Origin: Sideroxydans sp.
Lineage (GTDB): Bacteria > Pseudomonadota > Gammaproteobacteria > Burkholderiales > Gallionellaceae
Length of the DNA stretch: 38,507 nt
Direction of reading: 5' to 3'
NCBI GenBank assembly: GCA_028687425.1
Contig: JAQUAD010000027.1
Coordinates: 1 to 38,507, forward strand
The notes beneath the pieces are model-generated. The model did no database searches. It saw nothing but the letters and a program-made list of their open reading frames with translations, and had not been told where the DNA came from. The position numbers and the translations under genes were made by a program. Positions 18,513 through 28,800 of the stretch are shown here, in pieces (the stretch's first letter is position 1; each line of letters begins with the position of its first letter).

Positions 18513-18893
18513 ATGCCGGAATCGGATGGATTGTTCGCCTCGTTGAAACGGTTACTGGGCACCTTGCTCGCTATCGTTTCAACCAGGCTGGAACTGCTGG
18601 CGAACGAATGGGCAGAAGAGCGCATGCGCTTGGTACGCATGCTCATGCTTGCCTTGCTTGCAGTGTTCTTCGTTTGCATGGCGGTGGTGTTGTTCAGCAT
18701 TTTCATCGTTGCCATGTTCTGGCATGACCATCCGCTGTTGGCGACCTCTCTGCTAGCCATGTCCTTCTTCGTGATGTCTGTTGTGTGTGCACTGTCGCTG
18801 CGGCGTTTGCTGCATCAGCGCCCGGTGTTGTTCTCGGCCAGTCTGGCCGAATTGCGCAACGACCGACAGGAGCTGGGAGCGTCAGATGAATAA
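18513..18893 (+). CDS. YqjE-like (phage holin family) membrane protein
   Basis: The 126-residue protein starts with an amphipathic region (GLFASLKRLLGTLLAIVSTRLELLANEWAEE), followed by two membrane segments (about 44-68 and 75-95) and a polar tail. This is the YqjE pattern, annotated as phage holin family 3-like or Actinobacterial holin-like superfamily, but there is no phage context here. It overlaps the following YqjK-like gene by 8 bases and follows the DUF883 gene at 3 bases, so the three products probably act together at the inner membrane. Confidence 0.85.
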   Translation: MPESDGLFASLKRLLGTLLAIVSTRLELLANEWAEERMRLVRMLMLALLAVFFVCMAVVLFSIFIVAMFWHDHPLLATSLLAMSFFVMSVVCALSLRRLLHQRPVLFSASLAELRNDRQELGASDE

Positions 18894-19200
18894 GCGTTTG
18901 CTTGAGATACGTTTACGACGGGCTGAACTGCAGAATCTGATCGCAGAACAGCGCGGGCAAATCGCAGAGTTCGGCGAGCGCTGGCAAGGCGTTTTTCGGC
19001 TGGCGGACAAGGGTTTGGTCGTGCTCCGATTCTTGCGTCATCAACCGTTGCTATCAGGCATGTTGACTGCGCTGCTTGTCAGGCGTCGGCGCGAAGCCTG
19101 GAAATTGGCGCGTACCTCTTTCGGGCTTTGGAAAGGTCTGGGGATCTTCCGCAGTTTGGCCAACAGATGGCTGCCGGCAGGTGAATCGACTCAGCGTTGA
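18886..19200 (+). CDS. YqjK-like small basic protein
   Basis: The 104-residue protein begins MNKRLLEIRLRRAELQNLIAEQR, a basic, helix-forming N-terminus as in YqjK-like proteins, followed by a moderately hydrophobic middle (LADKGLVVLRFL) and further basic residues (LLVRRRREAWKLART). Function unknown. Its start lies inside the end of the YqjE-like gene, and its last 10 bases overlap the 3' end of the convergent transglycosylase gene. Confidence 0.75.
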   Translation: MNKRLLEIRLRRAELQNLIAEQRGQIAEFGERWQGVFRLADKGLVVLRFLRHQPLLSGMLTALLVRRRREAWKLARTSFGLWKGLGIFRSLANRWLPAGESTQR

Positions 19201-20711
19201 TAGCTGGTCATCTCGTGTTTTTTGCTTCCGCGCTTCACCGCCACTCTCACTTTGCTGCGGCTTGACGAGGCACGGCGCGAACTGCCGGGCAGGATAGTGA
19301 ACTTCTGTCCTACGCGCAGGAAGCTGCGTCCGTTGTTCATGGCGATCAGGCTGCGCTGGCTGATGCCGAATTTGCGCGCGATGCCCGAGATGGTGTCGCC
19401 CCTGCGTACCACATATCTGAATCCAGACATCTCCTGCACGGCGGTGGCGTGCATATTGAATGGCGTGAACTCGGTATCGCTTTCCTCTTCCTTGGCCGGC
19501 ACCAACAGGGTCTGCCCATTGCTCAGTGTGGCGTACTTGGACAATCCATTCGCCTTGCGCAGCTGATCCAGCGTCATGTCGAAATTCTCGGCGATGTCGG
19601 CGAATGCCTCGCCTTTGTCGGATTCGTATGCGCGCCATGACACCAGGCGCTGGTCGCTGTTCTTGAGATTGTTGCGGAAGGTCTCTACTTTATCCGCCGG
19701 CAACAACAGCACCTCTGCCTGATCCTGCAGAATCACCGGCCGGTTGTGACCGGGATTCAAGGCCAGGAATTCCTCGAGGGAGACTTCCGCAAGCTCGGCT
19801 GCGACCTTTACATCCATAGGTTGGGATGGGGTGACGGCTTCGAAATAGGGGCGATTGGGAATCGCCTGCAGCGTCAGGCGATAACGTTCAGGATCGCTGA
19901 CGATGTTCTTGATGGCGAGCAGCTTGGGGACATAGTTCTGTGTTTCGCGCGGCATCTTGAGATGGGCGTAATCGGTGGGCTTGCCGCGACGGCGGTTGCT
20001 GGCCTGGGCCCGTGCGACAGCATTTTCTCCCCAGTTGTAGGCAGCAACACCGAACTGCTTGTGCAGTTTTTCCAGATAGTCGAGCGCGCCATTGGTGGCG
20101 CCGATGATGTCGCGCCTGCCGTCGTACCACCAGTTCTGTTCCATGCCGAAGTGTTTGCCGGTGGACGGTATGAATTGCCAGATGCCGGATGCGCTGGCGA
20201 CCGAGTTTGCGCCCGGGTTGAATGCGCTTTCGATGATGGGCAGCAAGGCGATCTCGGTCGGCATGCCGCGTCGCTCCACTTCCTCCACGATATAGAACAA
20301 GTAGCGGTTGGCACGTTCGCTCATGCGCAGCACGTATTCTGGGTGGCTGGCATACCATTTTTCATGACGTTTGATGAGCCGGCTATTCAATGGCTTCATG
20401 GCGAAACCACTGCGGATGCGTTGCCAAACATCTTCGTCCGGCAAGGCTGAAAGTTCGGGACTGCTTGCTTCATCAGCGATCGCTGCCGACTGAGTCGCAT
20501 CCTCAAGGATGTATTCCGGTGCAACGATCAGTGCTTCCCGGATCGGGGCCGGGGGTTGGGTCAGGTCGATAACCGGTTCAGTGGTGAGCTCGGTATCGGC
20601 GACAAGTGCCAGCTTGATTGCGGGATCGCTGGGGGGATTTGTATCTTCCGCTGCGTGAGCGGAGGAAAGGTGGATCAGCAGTAAAGATAGGAACAGCTTG
20701 CTAAGTCGCAC
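19191..20711 (-). CDS. mltD: MltD-like membrane-associated lytic transglycosylase with LysM domains
   Basis: The protein of about 506 residues cleaves peptidoglycan glycan strands to anhydromuropeptides in the periplasm. The SLT catalytic domain has the Glu-Ser motif in LLPIIESAFNPGANS and the SASGIWQFIPSTGKHFG segment. Two LysM peptidoglycan-binding repeats follow near the C-terminus (about 375-425, and FRYVVRRGDTISGIARKFG near 437-480), then a basic tail. The GTG at 20711 is preferred because it gives a clean signal peptide (RLSKLFLSLLLIHLSSAHA); ATG codons at 20759 and 20789 would put about 16-26 polar residues before it and have no good ribosome site. A terminator lies just upstream at 20828-20860. 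Confidence 0.9.
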   Translation of the reverse strand: MRLSKLFLSLLLIHLSSAHAAEDTNPPSDPAIKLALVADTELTTEPVIDLTQPPAPIREALIVAPEYILEDATQSAAIADEASSPELSALPDEDVWQRIRSGFAMKPLNSRLIKRHEKWYASHPEYVLRMSERANRYLFYIVEEVERRGMPTEIALLPIIESAFNPGANSVASASGIWQFIPSTGKHFGMEQNWWYDGRRDIIGATNGALDYLEKLHKQFGVAAYNWGENAVARAQASNRRRGKPTDYAHLKMPRETQNYVPKLLAIKNIVSDPERYRLTLQAIPNRPYFEAVTPSQPMDVKVAAELAEVSLEEFLALNPGHNRPVILQDQAEVLLLPADKVETFRNNLKNSDQRLVSWRAYESDKGEAFADIAENFDMTLDQLRKANGLSKYATLSNGQTLLVPAKEEESDTEFTPFNMHATAVQEMSGFRYVVRRGDTISGIARKFGISQRSLIAMNNGRSFLRVGQKFTILPGSSRRASSSRSKVRVAVKRGSKKHEMTSYQR

Positions 20712-20827
20712 GCGCGGCTTTCTGTGGATTTCAAGTGCGAGGATGGTAGCTGAGGGCATGGGGTGCGTCAATGCAGAACAGGGTTGCAAAAGCGCGCCGA
20801 TTCGGCGTTTTGGAATCGCCGGGAGAT

Positions 20828-20860
20828 AAAAAAGGCCGGTATCGGATACCGGCCTTTTTT
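20828..20860. terminator. Bidirectional rho-independent terminator
   Basis: A-rich tract, GGCCGGTA stem, TCGGA loop, TACCGGCC stem and six T. The stem at 20834-20854 is perfect and flanked by A and T tracts, so it can stop transcription in either direction. For the minus strand it closes the HD-GYP-acs unit, including the relic acs end at 20863-20907. Confidence 0.85.
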
Positions 20861-20862
20861 CT

Positions 20863-20907
20863 TTACTTAACGACTTCCTTCAGCTGTTCCAGAATGGCCG
20901 GGTTTTG
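20863..20907 (-). pseudogene. Relic second copy of the acs 3' end
   Basis: Read on the minus strand, these 45 bases encode [14 protein letters not shown] followed by TAA. The acs gene itself ends [17 protein letters not shown] only about 60 bases upstream (20966-21007). The amino acids are nearly identical, but most third codon positions differ, so this is not a recent tandem copy. It has no start or upstream coding sequence. It looks like a leftover acs terminus of different ancestry, possibly the original end displaced when a homologous end was acquired. Confidence 0.7.
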
Positions 20908-20908
20908 G

Positions 20909-20953
20909 TTTCGGCGTAACGCCCGCATTCGCGGGCATTAGCCTGCACCGAAA
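20909..20953. repeat. Palindromic spacer between the two acs ends
   Basis: The 45-base segment has outer inverted ends TTTCGG (20909-20914) and CCGAAA (20948-20953) and a central hairpin GCCCGC-ATTC-GCGGGC (20921-20936). It lies exactly between the relic acs end and the functional acs end. It could be a REP- or MITE-like element or a recombination remnant; copy number elsewhere in the genome cannot be seen here. Confidence 0.5.
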
Positions 20954-20965
20954 TCCTGTTCCTCA

Positions 20966-22933
20966 TTATCGAACAACTTCTTTAAGTTGTTCGAGAATCG
21001 CAGGATTTTCCAATGTGGACACGTCCTGGGTGATCTCTTCGCCCTTGGCGATGGCACGCAGCAGGCGGCGCATGATCTTGCCGGAACGGGTCTTGGGCAG
21101 GTTCTCGCCGAAGCGGATCTCGTCCGGTTTGGCGATGGGGCCGATCTCCTTGCCCACCCAGTTGCGCAGGTCTTCCACCAGTTTCTTGGCGGCAGCGGCA
21201 TCGGCCGGACGTGAGCCCTTGAGCACCACGAAGGCCACCACGGATTCGCCCTTGACCTCATGCGGCTTGCCGACCACGGCGGCTTCTGCCACCAACGGGT
21301 TGGCGACCAGCGCGGATTCGATCTCCATGGTGCCGAGGCGGTGACCGGACACGTTCAGCACGTCGTCGATACGGCCCATGATCCAGAAGTAGCCGTCGGC
21401 ATCGCGGTGCGCGGAGTCGCCGGCCAGATAGGCGCCCTTCATTTCTTCCGGGAAGTAGCTCTTCTTGTAACGCTCCGGATCGCCCCAGATGGTACGGATC
21501 TGCGAAGGGAAGGGCTTCTTGATGACCAGGAAACCGCCGTGTTCGTCGTGCACTTCGTCGCCGGCTTCGTTGACGATGGTGGCCATGATGCCGGGCAGGG
21601 GCAGGGTGCAGGTGCCGGGCTTGATCGGCATCGCGCCGGGCAGCGGGGCGATCATGTGGCAACCGGTCTCGGTCTGCCACCAGGTGTCCACGATGGGGCA
21701 GCGGCTCTGGCCGACGGTCTCGTAGTACCACATCCAGGCTTCTGGGTTGATCGGCTCGCCCACGGTGCCGAGCAGGCGCAGGCTGGACAGGTCGTATTGC
21801 TTGGGCAGGTCGCCGCCCAGCTTGATCAGCGAGCGGATCGCGGTCGGCGCGGTGTAGAAGGTGGTGACCTTGTGATCCTGGATCATCTTCCAGAAACGGC
21901 CTGCGTCCGGATAGGTCGGCACACCTTCGAAGATGACCTGGGTCGCGCCGATGGCCAGAGGGCCGTAGGCGACATAGCTGTGGCCGGTGATCCAGCCCAC
22001 ATCGGCGGTACACCAGAAGATGTCGGATTCCTTGTAGTCGAACACCCATTTCAGCGACATCATCGCGCCCAGCAGATAACCGCCGGTGGAGTGTTGCACG
22101 CCCTTGGGCTTGCCGGTGGAACCGGAGGTGTACAGCAGGAACAGCGGATGTTCGGCGCCTACCCATTCCGGTTCGCACACGGAGGACTGGCTGTTGAACA
22201 GGTCGTGCCACCAGACTTCGCGGTCCTCGTCCAGCTCGATATTGGCACCGGTACGGCGGTAGACGATGACGGTGTGCACACCTTCGCAACCGCCCAGCGT
22301 CAGTGCTTCATCCACGGCCGGTTTCAGCGGCATGGCTTTGCCGCCGCGGAACTGCCCGTCGGAGGTGATGACGGCAACCGCCTGTGCATCGGTGATGCGC
22401 TCGTGCAGGCTCTTGGAAGAGAAGCCGCCGAACACCACGGAGTGGATGGCGCCGATGCGGGCGCAGGCTTGCATGGCCACAACGGCTTCCACGCTCATCG
22501 GCATGTAGATGATGACGCGGTCGCCTTTCTTGATGCCGCGCGATTTGAGGCCGTTGGCGAACTGGCAGACGCGGCCGTGCAGCTCTTTGTAGCTGACGTT
22601 GGTGACCTGGCCGTCATCGGCTTCGAAAATGATGGCGGTCTTGTTCGGTTGGGTCGCGAGGTGTTTATCCAGACAGTTGTACGAGACGTTCAGCTCGCCG
22701 TCTTCGAACCACTTGTAAAAGGGAGCATTGCTCTCGTCCAGCGACTTGGTGAAGGGCTTGTGCCATTGAATGGTGTCGCGTGCCAGATTGGCCCAGAAAC
22801 CAGCGTAGTCTTGTTCAGCTTCGGCGCACATCGCCTTGTAAGCATCCATGCCAGAAACGTTTGCCTGCTTGACGAAATCGTCGGAAGGCTTGAATACACG
22901 GTTCTCATGCAACACGGATTGGATGTTGGACAT
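20966..22933 (-). CDS. acs: Acetyl-CoA synthetase
   Basis: The 655-residue protein activates acetate to acetyl-CoA through acetyl-AMP. It has the AMP-binding signature [20 protein letters not shown] (about 265-284), the core [10 protein letters not shown] (about 415-424) and the C-terminal [11 protein letters not shown] with the lysine that is acetylated to switch Acs enzymes off. Length and N-terminus ([20 protein letters not shown]) match the family. TTGTTTCTCCC on the plus strand corresponds to a GGGAGAAAC ribosome site. It lies 24 bases after the HD-GYP gene and is probably co-transcribed with it. The 3' end is followed by a second, diverged copy of its last codons. Confidence 0.96.
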   Translation of the reverse strand: MSNIQSVLHENRVFKPSDDFVKQANVSGMDAYKAMCAEAEQDYAGFWANLARDTIQWHKPFTKSLDESNAPFYKWFEDGELNVSYNCLDKHLATQPNKTAIIFEADDGQVTNVSYKELHGRVCQFANGLKSRGIKKGDRVIIYMPMSVEAVVAMQACARIGAIHSVVFGGFSSKSLHERITDAQAVAVITSDGQFRGGKAMPLKPAVDEALTLGGCEGVHTVIVYRRTGANIELDEDREVWWHDLFNSQSSVCEPEWVGAEHPLFLLYTSGSTGKPKGVQHSTGGYLLGAMMSLKWVFDYKESDIFWCTADVGWITGHSYVAYGPLAIGATQVIFEGVPTYPDAGRFWKMIQDHKVTTFYTAPTAIRSLIKLGGDLPKQYDLSSLRLLGTVGEPINPEAWMWYYETVGQSRCPIVDTWWQTETGCHMIAPLPGAMPIKPGTCTLPLPGIMATIVNEAGDEVHDEHGGFLVIKKPFPSQIRTIWGDPERYKKSYFPEEMKGAYLAGDSAHRDADGYFWIMGRIDDVLNVSGHRLGTMEIESALVANPLVAEAAVVGKPHEVKGESVVAFVVLKGSRPADAAAAKKLVEDLRNWVGKEIGPIAKPDEIRFGENLPKTRSGKIMRRLLRAIAKGEEITQDVSTLENPAILEQLKEVVR

Positions 22934-22957
22934 TTGTTTCTCCCTTGATGTTGATTG

Positions 22958-24172
22958 CTATATTCCTGCGATCTGCTTCAGGTCAAAGCCCCATTTGGTC
23001 GGGTCTTCTGCACTGACGATACTTTCCTGCGAACGTCCCAAGTCTAGCATTTCAGGCATGATCGGTTCGTTGGACTTGGTCGAAAAGAAGATTTTGACGA
23101 TAGGTGTGAGCAGGCTTTTTTCTGTTTGCTCCATGACTATAGCGAGTTTTCCTGACTTGAGCCTTACTAGCGTGCCCGAAGGGTAGATGCCGATGGTTTT
23201 GACGAAGGCCTGGAATATTCGCTCGTCGAAATGGCCGGTGCGCCATTCGGCCATCTTGCGGATGGTCTCGGCCGGCTCCCAGCCGTTCTTGTAGCAGCGG
23301 TTGGAGGTAAGGGCATCGTATACGTCGCACACCGCCCCCATGCGGGCGAACAGGGAAATCTGCTCGCCGCCCAATTTATCCGGATAGCCCTTGCCATCCA
23401 TGCGCTCGTGATGGTGCAGACACACATCCAGCGCCGTGGGAGTAATGTCGCTTGAACCTTGCAGAATCTCCCAGCCTTTGCGCGGATGTTCCTTGATCAT
23501 CTCGAACTCTTCGTCGGTCAGCTTGCCCGGTTTGTTCAGCACTTCCTGATCCACCATCATCTTGCCGACATCGTGCAACAGGCCGGCCAGCCCCGCTTCC
23601 CTGAGGTCGTCATCTTCCAGTCCCAGCTGTTTCCCCAGTGCGATCATCAGTGCGCAGACCGCCACCGAATGCATATAGGTGTAATCGTCCTTGGTTTTGA
23701 GGCGCGCCAGATTGAGGAAGGCTTCCGGGTTGCGGGTGATTGATTTGCTGATTTCCTCCACCAGGGGCGCGGCTTCGCTGACCTTGATGGCGTTACCCAT
23801 GCGTGCTTCCTGGAACATGGAGGTGACGGCGGCTTTGCTCTTTGCCTGCAGCTGGCGCGCGCGCGCGAGTTCCTCGTGCAGCGAGACGCGGACTTCAGTT
23901 TTGGGCTTGGCTTTGGTGATGCGATCCAGCTCGGCGGCGATCTCCCGTTCGGCCTCTTCATCCGTTACGGCGACAACGTCGCCTTCGACATCCAGTCCGC
24001 GCGACGGATCAATCCATACTTCCTGGATGCCGCAGGTGCGCAAAGTATTCAGGTCGGCCTCGGAATCCAGCAGGAAGGATTTGCGCCAGAACGGGTGATC
24101 CATCCAGCTGCCGCACAATTCATGGATGAACATGCCGATCTTGATGTTTTGTACCGGAATCTTTTTGCGCAT
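22958..24172 (-). CDS. HD-GYP domain cyclic di-GMP phosphodiesterase with DUF3391
   Basis: The 404-residue protein starts with a DUF3391 domain (about 1-130: KIPVQNIKIGMFIHELCGSW through WIDPSRGLDV). The HD-GYP domain follows (about 150-330), with the metal-binding HD motif LLHDVGKMMVD, the downstream EHPRKGWEIL segment and the HHERMDGKGYPD motif holding the GYP triad. Such enzymes hydrolyse cyclic di-GMP to pGpG/GMP and affect biofilm and motility. No receiver or membrane domain is present, so it is cytosolic and its input is unknown. First gene of a likely two-gene unit with acs. Confidence 0.93.
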   Translation of the reverse strand: MRKKIPVQNIKIGMFIHELCGSWMDHPFWRKSFLLDSEADLNTLRTCGIQEVWIDPSRGLDVEGDVVAVTDEEAEREIAAELDRITKAKPKTEVRVSLHEELARARQLQAKSKAAVTSMFQEARMGNAIKVSEAAPLVEEISKSITRNPEAFLNLARLKTKDDYTYMHSVAVCALMIALGKQLGLEDDDLREAGLAGLLHDVGKMMVDQEVLNKPGKLTDEEFEMIKEHPRKGWEILQGSSDITPTALDVCLHHHERMDGKGYPDKLGGEQISLFARMGAVCDVYDALTSNRCYKNGWEPAETIRKMAEWRTGHFDERIFQAFVKTIGIYPSGTLVRLKSGKLAIVMEQTEKSLLTPIVKIFFSTKSNEPIMPEMLDLGRSQESIVSAEDPTKWGFDLKQIAGI

Positions 24173-24270
24173 TGATGAATAAGGTGCATCGGCAGAATTG
24201 TTCTGTGCGAGATTCTACAGCACTCGATGCACTATCAAGAAATGCGCCGCAAAGGCCGCCGTGTTTCCGG

Positions 24271-25530
24271 TTAGTGCGGTGAATGTTCTTCCGTTGCGTT
24301 CGGCCACAGCTGATGGGCGTCCAGCAGCAGTCGATAGCGGGATTCGTTGGCATCCAGCCGTGCCAATGTCTCGGTCAGCGTCGCTTCCAGCGCCTGGCGT
24401 CTGGATATCAATGTTGTTTCCAGACTGCTTTCTCCCAGACTGTAAGCGCGGGCGACCAGGTCAGCGTTGTGGCGCAAGGCACCGGCCGCCGTGCCGGCCT
24501 GCTGCCAGATCGCATAACTGCTTACCGCATGCGTATAGGCATTGAAGATGTCGCCTTCCACCTTGCGCTGCAGTGCCTGCGCCTGGTCGGCGGCGATGCG
24601 GGCCTGGGCGGCGGCACTGTCGGCATTGGCCGAACGGGCGCTATAGCCTAGCGGGATGGAGACATACAGCCCGGCGATGCGTTGTTTGCGATCGAGCAAG
24701 GATGTGTATTTCAGGCCGAGCGTGGGGTCGGGCAGACGGTCGGCACTCGCGCGATCGGCAAGTCCGCGCTGGTAGTCCGCCTCTGCCTGGGCCAGTCCGA
24801 TCTCATGATTGTGATCCAGCATGATGTCGTGCCAGTAGCTGAGCGGCTGGGTGATGGCTTGCGGTTCCGCCAGGGATGGGCTGGCAGGCAAGGGCAGGGC
24901 GGCGAACTGACGTTTCAGTTCATCCGCGGCCAGTGCGGCGCGCAGTTTCGCCTGCTGCATGGAGACTTCCGACATCGCGGCGGCGGCGTTGACCTGGTTC
25001 AGTTCCATGCGCGGCGCATCGCCGGCCTTGATGCGTTTTTCGGTGATGGAAGCCTGCTGGCGCAGGATGTCCAGCTGTGCCTGCCATTGCATGACCTGGG
25101 CTTGTTCGCGTTGCCAGGCGAACCACAGGCGCAGCAGTTGGCGTGAAGCTTCATGGCGCGCATCGCCCAGGGCATGCTGACCGCGGGCAAGGGCTGCCGT
25201 ACCGATGTCGCTGTCTATCCACACCTTGTTGGGCAGACGCAGCGGGCGTTCGATGGCCACTTCCCAGTCGCGGTAGTCGTTCTGGGTCGTGCCTTCCAGC
25301 AAACGGTCACGGTATGCCGCACCATGCAGGGTGAACTCGTACTCGCCGGTGTCGCGCTTGTATTGTTCGCTCTGCTCGATCTGCATGCGTGCCTGAGCAT
25401 TGAGCACGAGGATGTGCTCATCCAGCGCGCGATCCACCTGGGCATGCGGGGGCAGGTCGATTTCCGCATAGCTGAAGGATGTACAGAGGCAGAGGCTTGC
25501 AGCGGCCAGTGCATAGCTCGGGAACTTCAT
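24271..25530 (-). CDS. czcC: CzcC/TolC-family outer membrane efflux protein
   Basis: The 419-residue protein has a signal peptide (MKFPSYALAAASLCLCTSFSYA) and two long helical hairpin regions rich in Ala, Gln and Leu, as in the outer membrane factor family (TolC/CzcC). It would form the outer membrane channel of the tripartite heavy-metal efflux pump encoded upstream. The ATG at 25530 overlaps the DUF3240 stop by 4 bases. Last gene of the operon czcB-czcA-DUF3240-czcC; having the channel gene last, rather than first as in classical czcCBA, is notable but not rare. Confidence 0.88.
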   Translation of the reverse strand: MKFPSYALAAASLCLCTSFSYAEIDLPPHAQVDRALDEHILVLNAQARMQIEQSEQYKRDTGEYEFTLHGAAYRDRLLEGTTQNDYRDWEVAIERPLRLPNKVWIDSDIGTAALARGQHALGDARHEASRQLLRLWFAWQREQAQVMQWQAQLDILRQQASITEKRIKAGDAPRMELNQVNAAAAMSEVSMQQAKLRAALAADELKRQFAALPLPASPSLAEPQAITQPLSYWHDIMLDHNHEIGLAQAEADYQRGLADRASADRLPDPTLGLKYTSLLDRKQRIAGLYVSIPLGYSARSANADSAAAQARIAADQAQALQRKVEGDIFNAYTHAVSSYAIWQQAGTAAGALRHNADLVARAYSLGESSLETTLISRRQALEATLTETLARLDANESRYRLLLDAHQLWPNATEEHSPH

Positions 25531-25838
25531 GCCAGCCTCCCGAATTCGAGTACCGGCACCAGCCAATAGGCGATCTCATTGTTGGGTTCGGCCTGTTTCA
25601 GGTGGGCGATCAACAGTCTCGCATCTTCCAGATTCATTACCGAATCCAGTTGTACACGCTGCGAACGGCCGCGCACCTGCTCCAGCATGCTGGGCAGTTT
25701 CTCTTTCTGGCTGCCGCCTTCAATATGCTTGATCGAGAAGCCGCGCACCCAGTCCGGGTGAGAGAGCAATTCATCCACCAGCCGCTCTTCCAGCGATTTG
25801 TGGCAGACCAGCGTCAGACAACAATTCATTTCTTTCAT
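25527..25838 (-). CDS. DUF3240 small protein linked to metal efflux
   Basis: The 103-residue soluble protein (MKEMNCCLTLVCHKSLEERLVDELLSHPDWVRGF) matches the DUF3240 family, which is found almost only next to CzcA-type efflux genes. It has an N-terminal CC pair and another Cys/His (VCH at 11-13) and a PII-like compact alpha/beta pattern. A regulatory or metal-sensing role for the pump is plausible by context, but no function is established. Overlaps both neighbours by 4 bases. Confidence 0.82.
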   Translation of the reverse strand: MKEMNCCLTLVCHKSLEERLVDELLSHPDWVRGFSIKHIEGGSQKEKLPSMLEQVRGRSQRVQLDSVMNLEDARLLIAHLKQAEPNNEIAYWLVPVLEFGRLA

Positions 25839-28800
25839 GCTTGCACCTTGGTTTTTTCCAGGCCGAAACGGCGATACAGAATGGGCAGCATGATCAGCGT
25901 CAGCAATGTCGAGCTGATCAGGCCGCCGGTGACGACGATGGCCAACGGTTTCTGGATCTCCGAGCCCGGGCCGGTGGCGAACAGCACCGGCAGCAGGCCG
26001 AAGGCCGTGATGCTGGCAGTCATCAGCACGGGACGCAGACGACGCTTCGCACCTTCGAACACCACATCTGCCAGCGACAAGCCTTCATCATGCAGCTGGT
26101 TGAAATAGGACACCATCACCACGCCGTTCAATACCGCGATACCCAATAATGCGATGAAACCGACCGAGGCGGGAACCGACAGATACTCGCCGCTGATCCA
26201 CAGTGCGAACACGCCGCCGATCAGGGCGAACGGGATGTTGGTCAACACCAGTGCGGCCTGGCGCACCGAACCGAAGGTGGCGAACAGCAACATGAAGATC
26301 ATGCCCAATGCGACCGGGATGACCACGGCGAGCCGTGCGGCAGCACGCTGCTGGTTCTCGAACTGGCCGCCCCAGGTCAGGCGATAGCCGGGCGGCATGT
26401 CGATTTTGGACGCGACGGCAGCTTTCGCTTCATCCACGAATCCGACCAGATCGCGTCCGCGTACATTGCTCTGGATCACCACCATGCGCTGGCCATCCTG
26501 ACGATCTACCTTGACCGGGCCATCCGCTCTTTCCAGTTTGGCAACGACGGAAAGCGGCACGGCCTGGCCGTTGGGCAAGGGCAGTTTGATGGCTGCGAGC
26601 AAGGCCGGTGATTGGCGGACCTCGGCCATGCCGCGCATGATCAGCGGTGTGCGTCGAGCGTCCTCGATGACCGTGCCCAGTTGCTGGCCTTCGATCTGGC
26701 TGCGCAAGGCCACGCCGATGTCGTCCACGTTCAATCCCATACGTCCAGCGGCCAGCCGATCGATGATGATGCGGTAGTACTGCACACCGCTGTTCTGCAC
26801 GGTGTACACGTCCTCGCTACCCTTGATGCCTTCCAGCACTTTGACGATCTTCTCGGCGCGGTCATTCAGGGTGGCCAGGTCGGTGCCGAACAGTTTGATG
26901 GCGACATCGCCGCGAGCGCCGGTCAGCATCTCCGATACGCGCATGGCGATGGGCTGCGTGAAACCGTATTCGATGCCGGGGAAGTCATCCATCACCTTGC
27001 GGATGTCGTCGATGATCGCGTTTTTGTCAGGGGTGCGCCATTCCTTCTGCGGCTTGAGCACGAGGAAGTTGTCGGTCTCGTTCAACCCCATCGGGTCCAG
27101 ACCCAGCTCGTCGGCACCGGCGCGCGACACGATGCCTTTTACTTCTGGCACCCGCGCCAGGATAGCTGCCTGGATGCGTTTGTCCAGCTCGCCTGTCTGC
27201 TCGATGTTGATGGATGGCAGCTTGGAGGTCTGCATGATGATGTCGCCTTCATCCATCTCCGGCATGAAGGTCTTGCCCAGCAGCATGTAGACGCCAGCCG
27301 TCACTACCAGCAGCGAGACGGCAGTGACGATGACGATGCGCTCCTTGTCCAGTGCGCGTTGCAGCATGGGTACATATATGGACATCGCCTTGCGTACCAG
27401 CCATGGTTCTTCATGTCCGGCGGACTTGAGCAGGAAAGAAGCGAGCATGGGCACGAAAGTCAGCGACAGCAACAACGAGCCGAACAGTGCGAACACGATG
27501 GTGACGGCGACCGGGATGAACAGCTTGCCTTCCAGTCCTTGCAGCGTCATCAGCGGCAGGAACACGATGATGATGATGGCGACGCCAGCGGCGACAGGGG
27601 TGATGACTTCTTTTACGGCACGGTAAATTACATGCAGGTGCGGGATGTGTGCCTTGCGGTGTGCAAGGTGGTTGATGATGTTCTCCACCACTACCACCGC
27701 CGCATCGACCAGCATACCGATCGCGATGGCCAGGCCGCCCAGCGACATCAGGTTGGCCGACATGCCGAACTTGCGCATCAGAATGAAGGTGAACAATACC
27801 GCCAGCGGCAGGGTGAGCGCGACCACCAACGCGGCACGCAGGTTGCCGAGGAACAATACCAGCAGGATGACCACCAGGATGATGGCCTCACCCAATGCTT
27901 TGGAGACGGTGCCGACCGCACGTTCGACCAGACTGCCGCGGTCGTAGAACACACGGGTGCTTACGCCGGCGGGCAGGGTGGGGGCGAGTTCTGCAAGTTT
28001 GGCACGCACGCTGTTCACGACCTTCTGTGCATTCGCACCGCGCAGGCCGAGTACCAGTCCTTCTACCGCTTCACCTTTGCCGTCTTTGGTGACCGTGCCG
28101 TAGCGGGTCAGGCTGCCGATACGCACTTGTGCAACGTCGCTGACGCGGATCAGGTTGCCATGCGTGCCGACAATGACGATGTCGCGCACATCCTGCAAGT
28201 TGCGGATGCTGCCCTCGGCACGGACCAGCAGCGATTCGTCTCCATCGCTGATGCGGCCTGCACCATCGTTGCGATTGTTGGCTTCGATTGCCGCTTGCAA
28301 CTCGGCAAAAGAGATACCGCGAGCGGATAGCGCGTTATGGTCGGGGACGACCTCGAAACTGCGCGCCAGGCCGCCCAGCGAGTTGACATCAGCCACGCCG
28401 GGCAAGGTGCGCAGCGCGGGGCGTATGGTCCAGTCGAGCAGGGTGCGGCGTTCTTCCAGCGAGACGCCATCCCCTTCCACGGTGAACATGAACATCTCAC
28501 CCAGCGGTGTCGTGATGGGAGCAAGTCCTCCAGATACATCGGCAGGCAGATCGCGCAGCGCATTGTTCAAACGCTCCGCGACTTGCTGGCGTGCCCAGTA
28601 GATATCAGTGCCATCGTTGAAGTCGATGGTGATGTCGGCGATGGCATATTTGGAGATGGAACGCAGCACGCGCTGATCGGGGATGCCCAGCATCTCCAGC
28701 TCGATCGGGGCCACGATACGCGCTTCGACTTCTTCCGGCGTCATGCCCGGCGCCTTCATGATGATCTTGACCTGGGTGGTCGAAACATCGGGGAAAGCAT

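Noticed and set aside
18513-18893. Phage holin and hence a prophage remnant
   Set aside because: The holin-family label applies to YqjE-like proteins; the flanking yqjD- and yqjK-like genes show this is the chromosomal trio, with no phage genes near.
21260-22948. Long open frame (over 560 codons) on the plus strand
   Set aside because: It is antisense to acs, whose protein is unmistakable; the opposite frame has no family resemblance.
26612-28330. Long open frame (over 570 codons) on the plus strand
   Set aside because: It is exactly antisense to the czcA-like gene, is rich in His/Gln/Asp as expected from reversed GC-rich codons, and has no recognisable domain.
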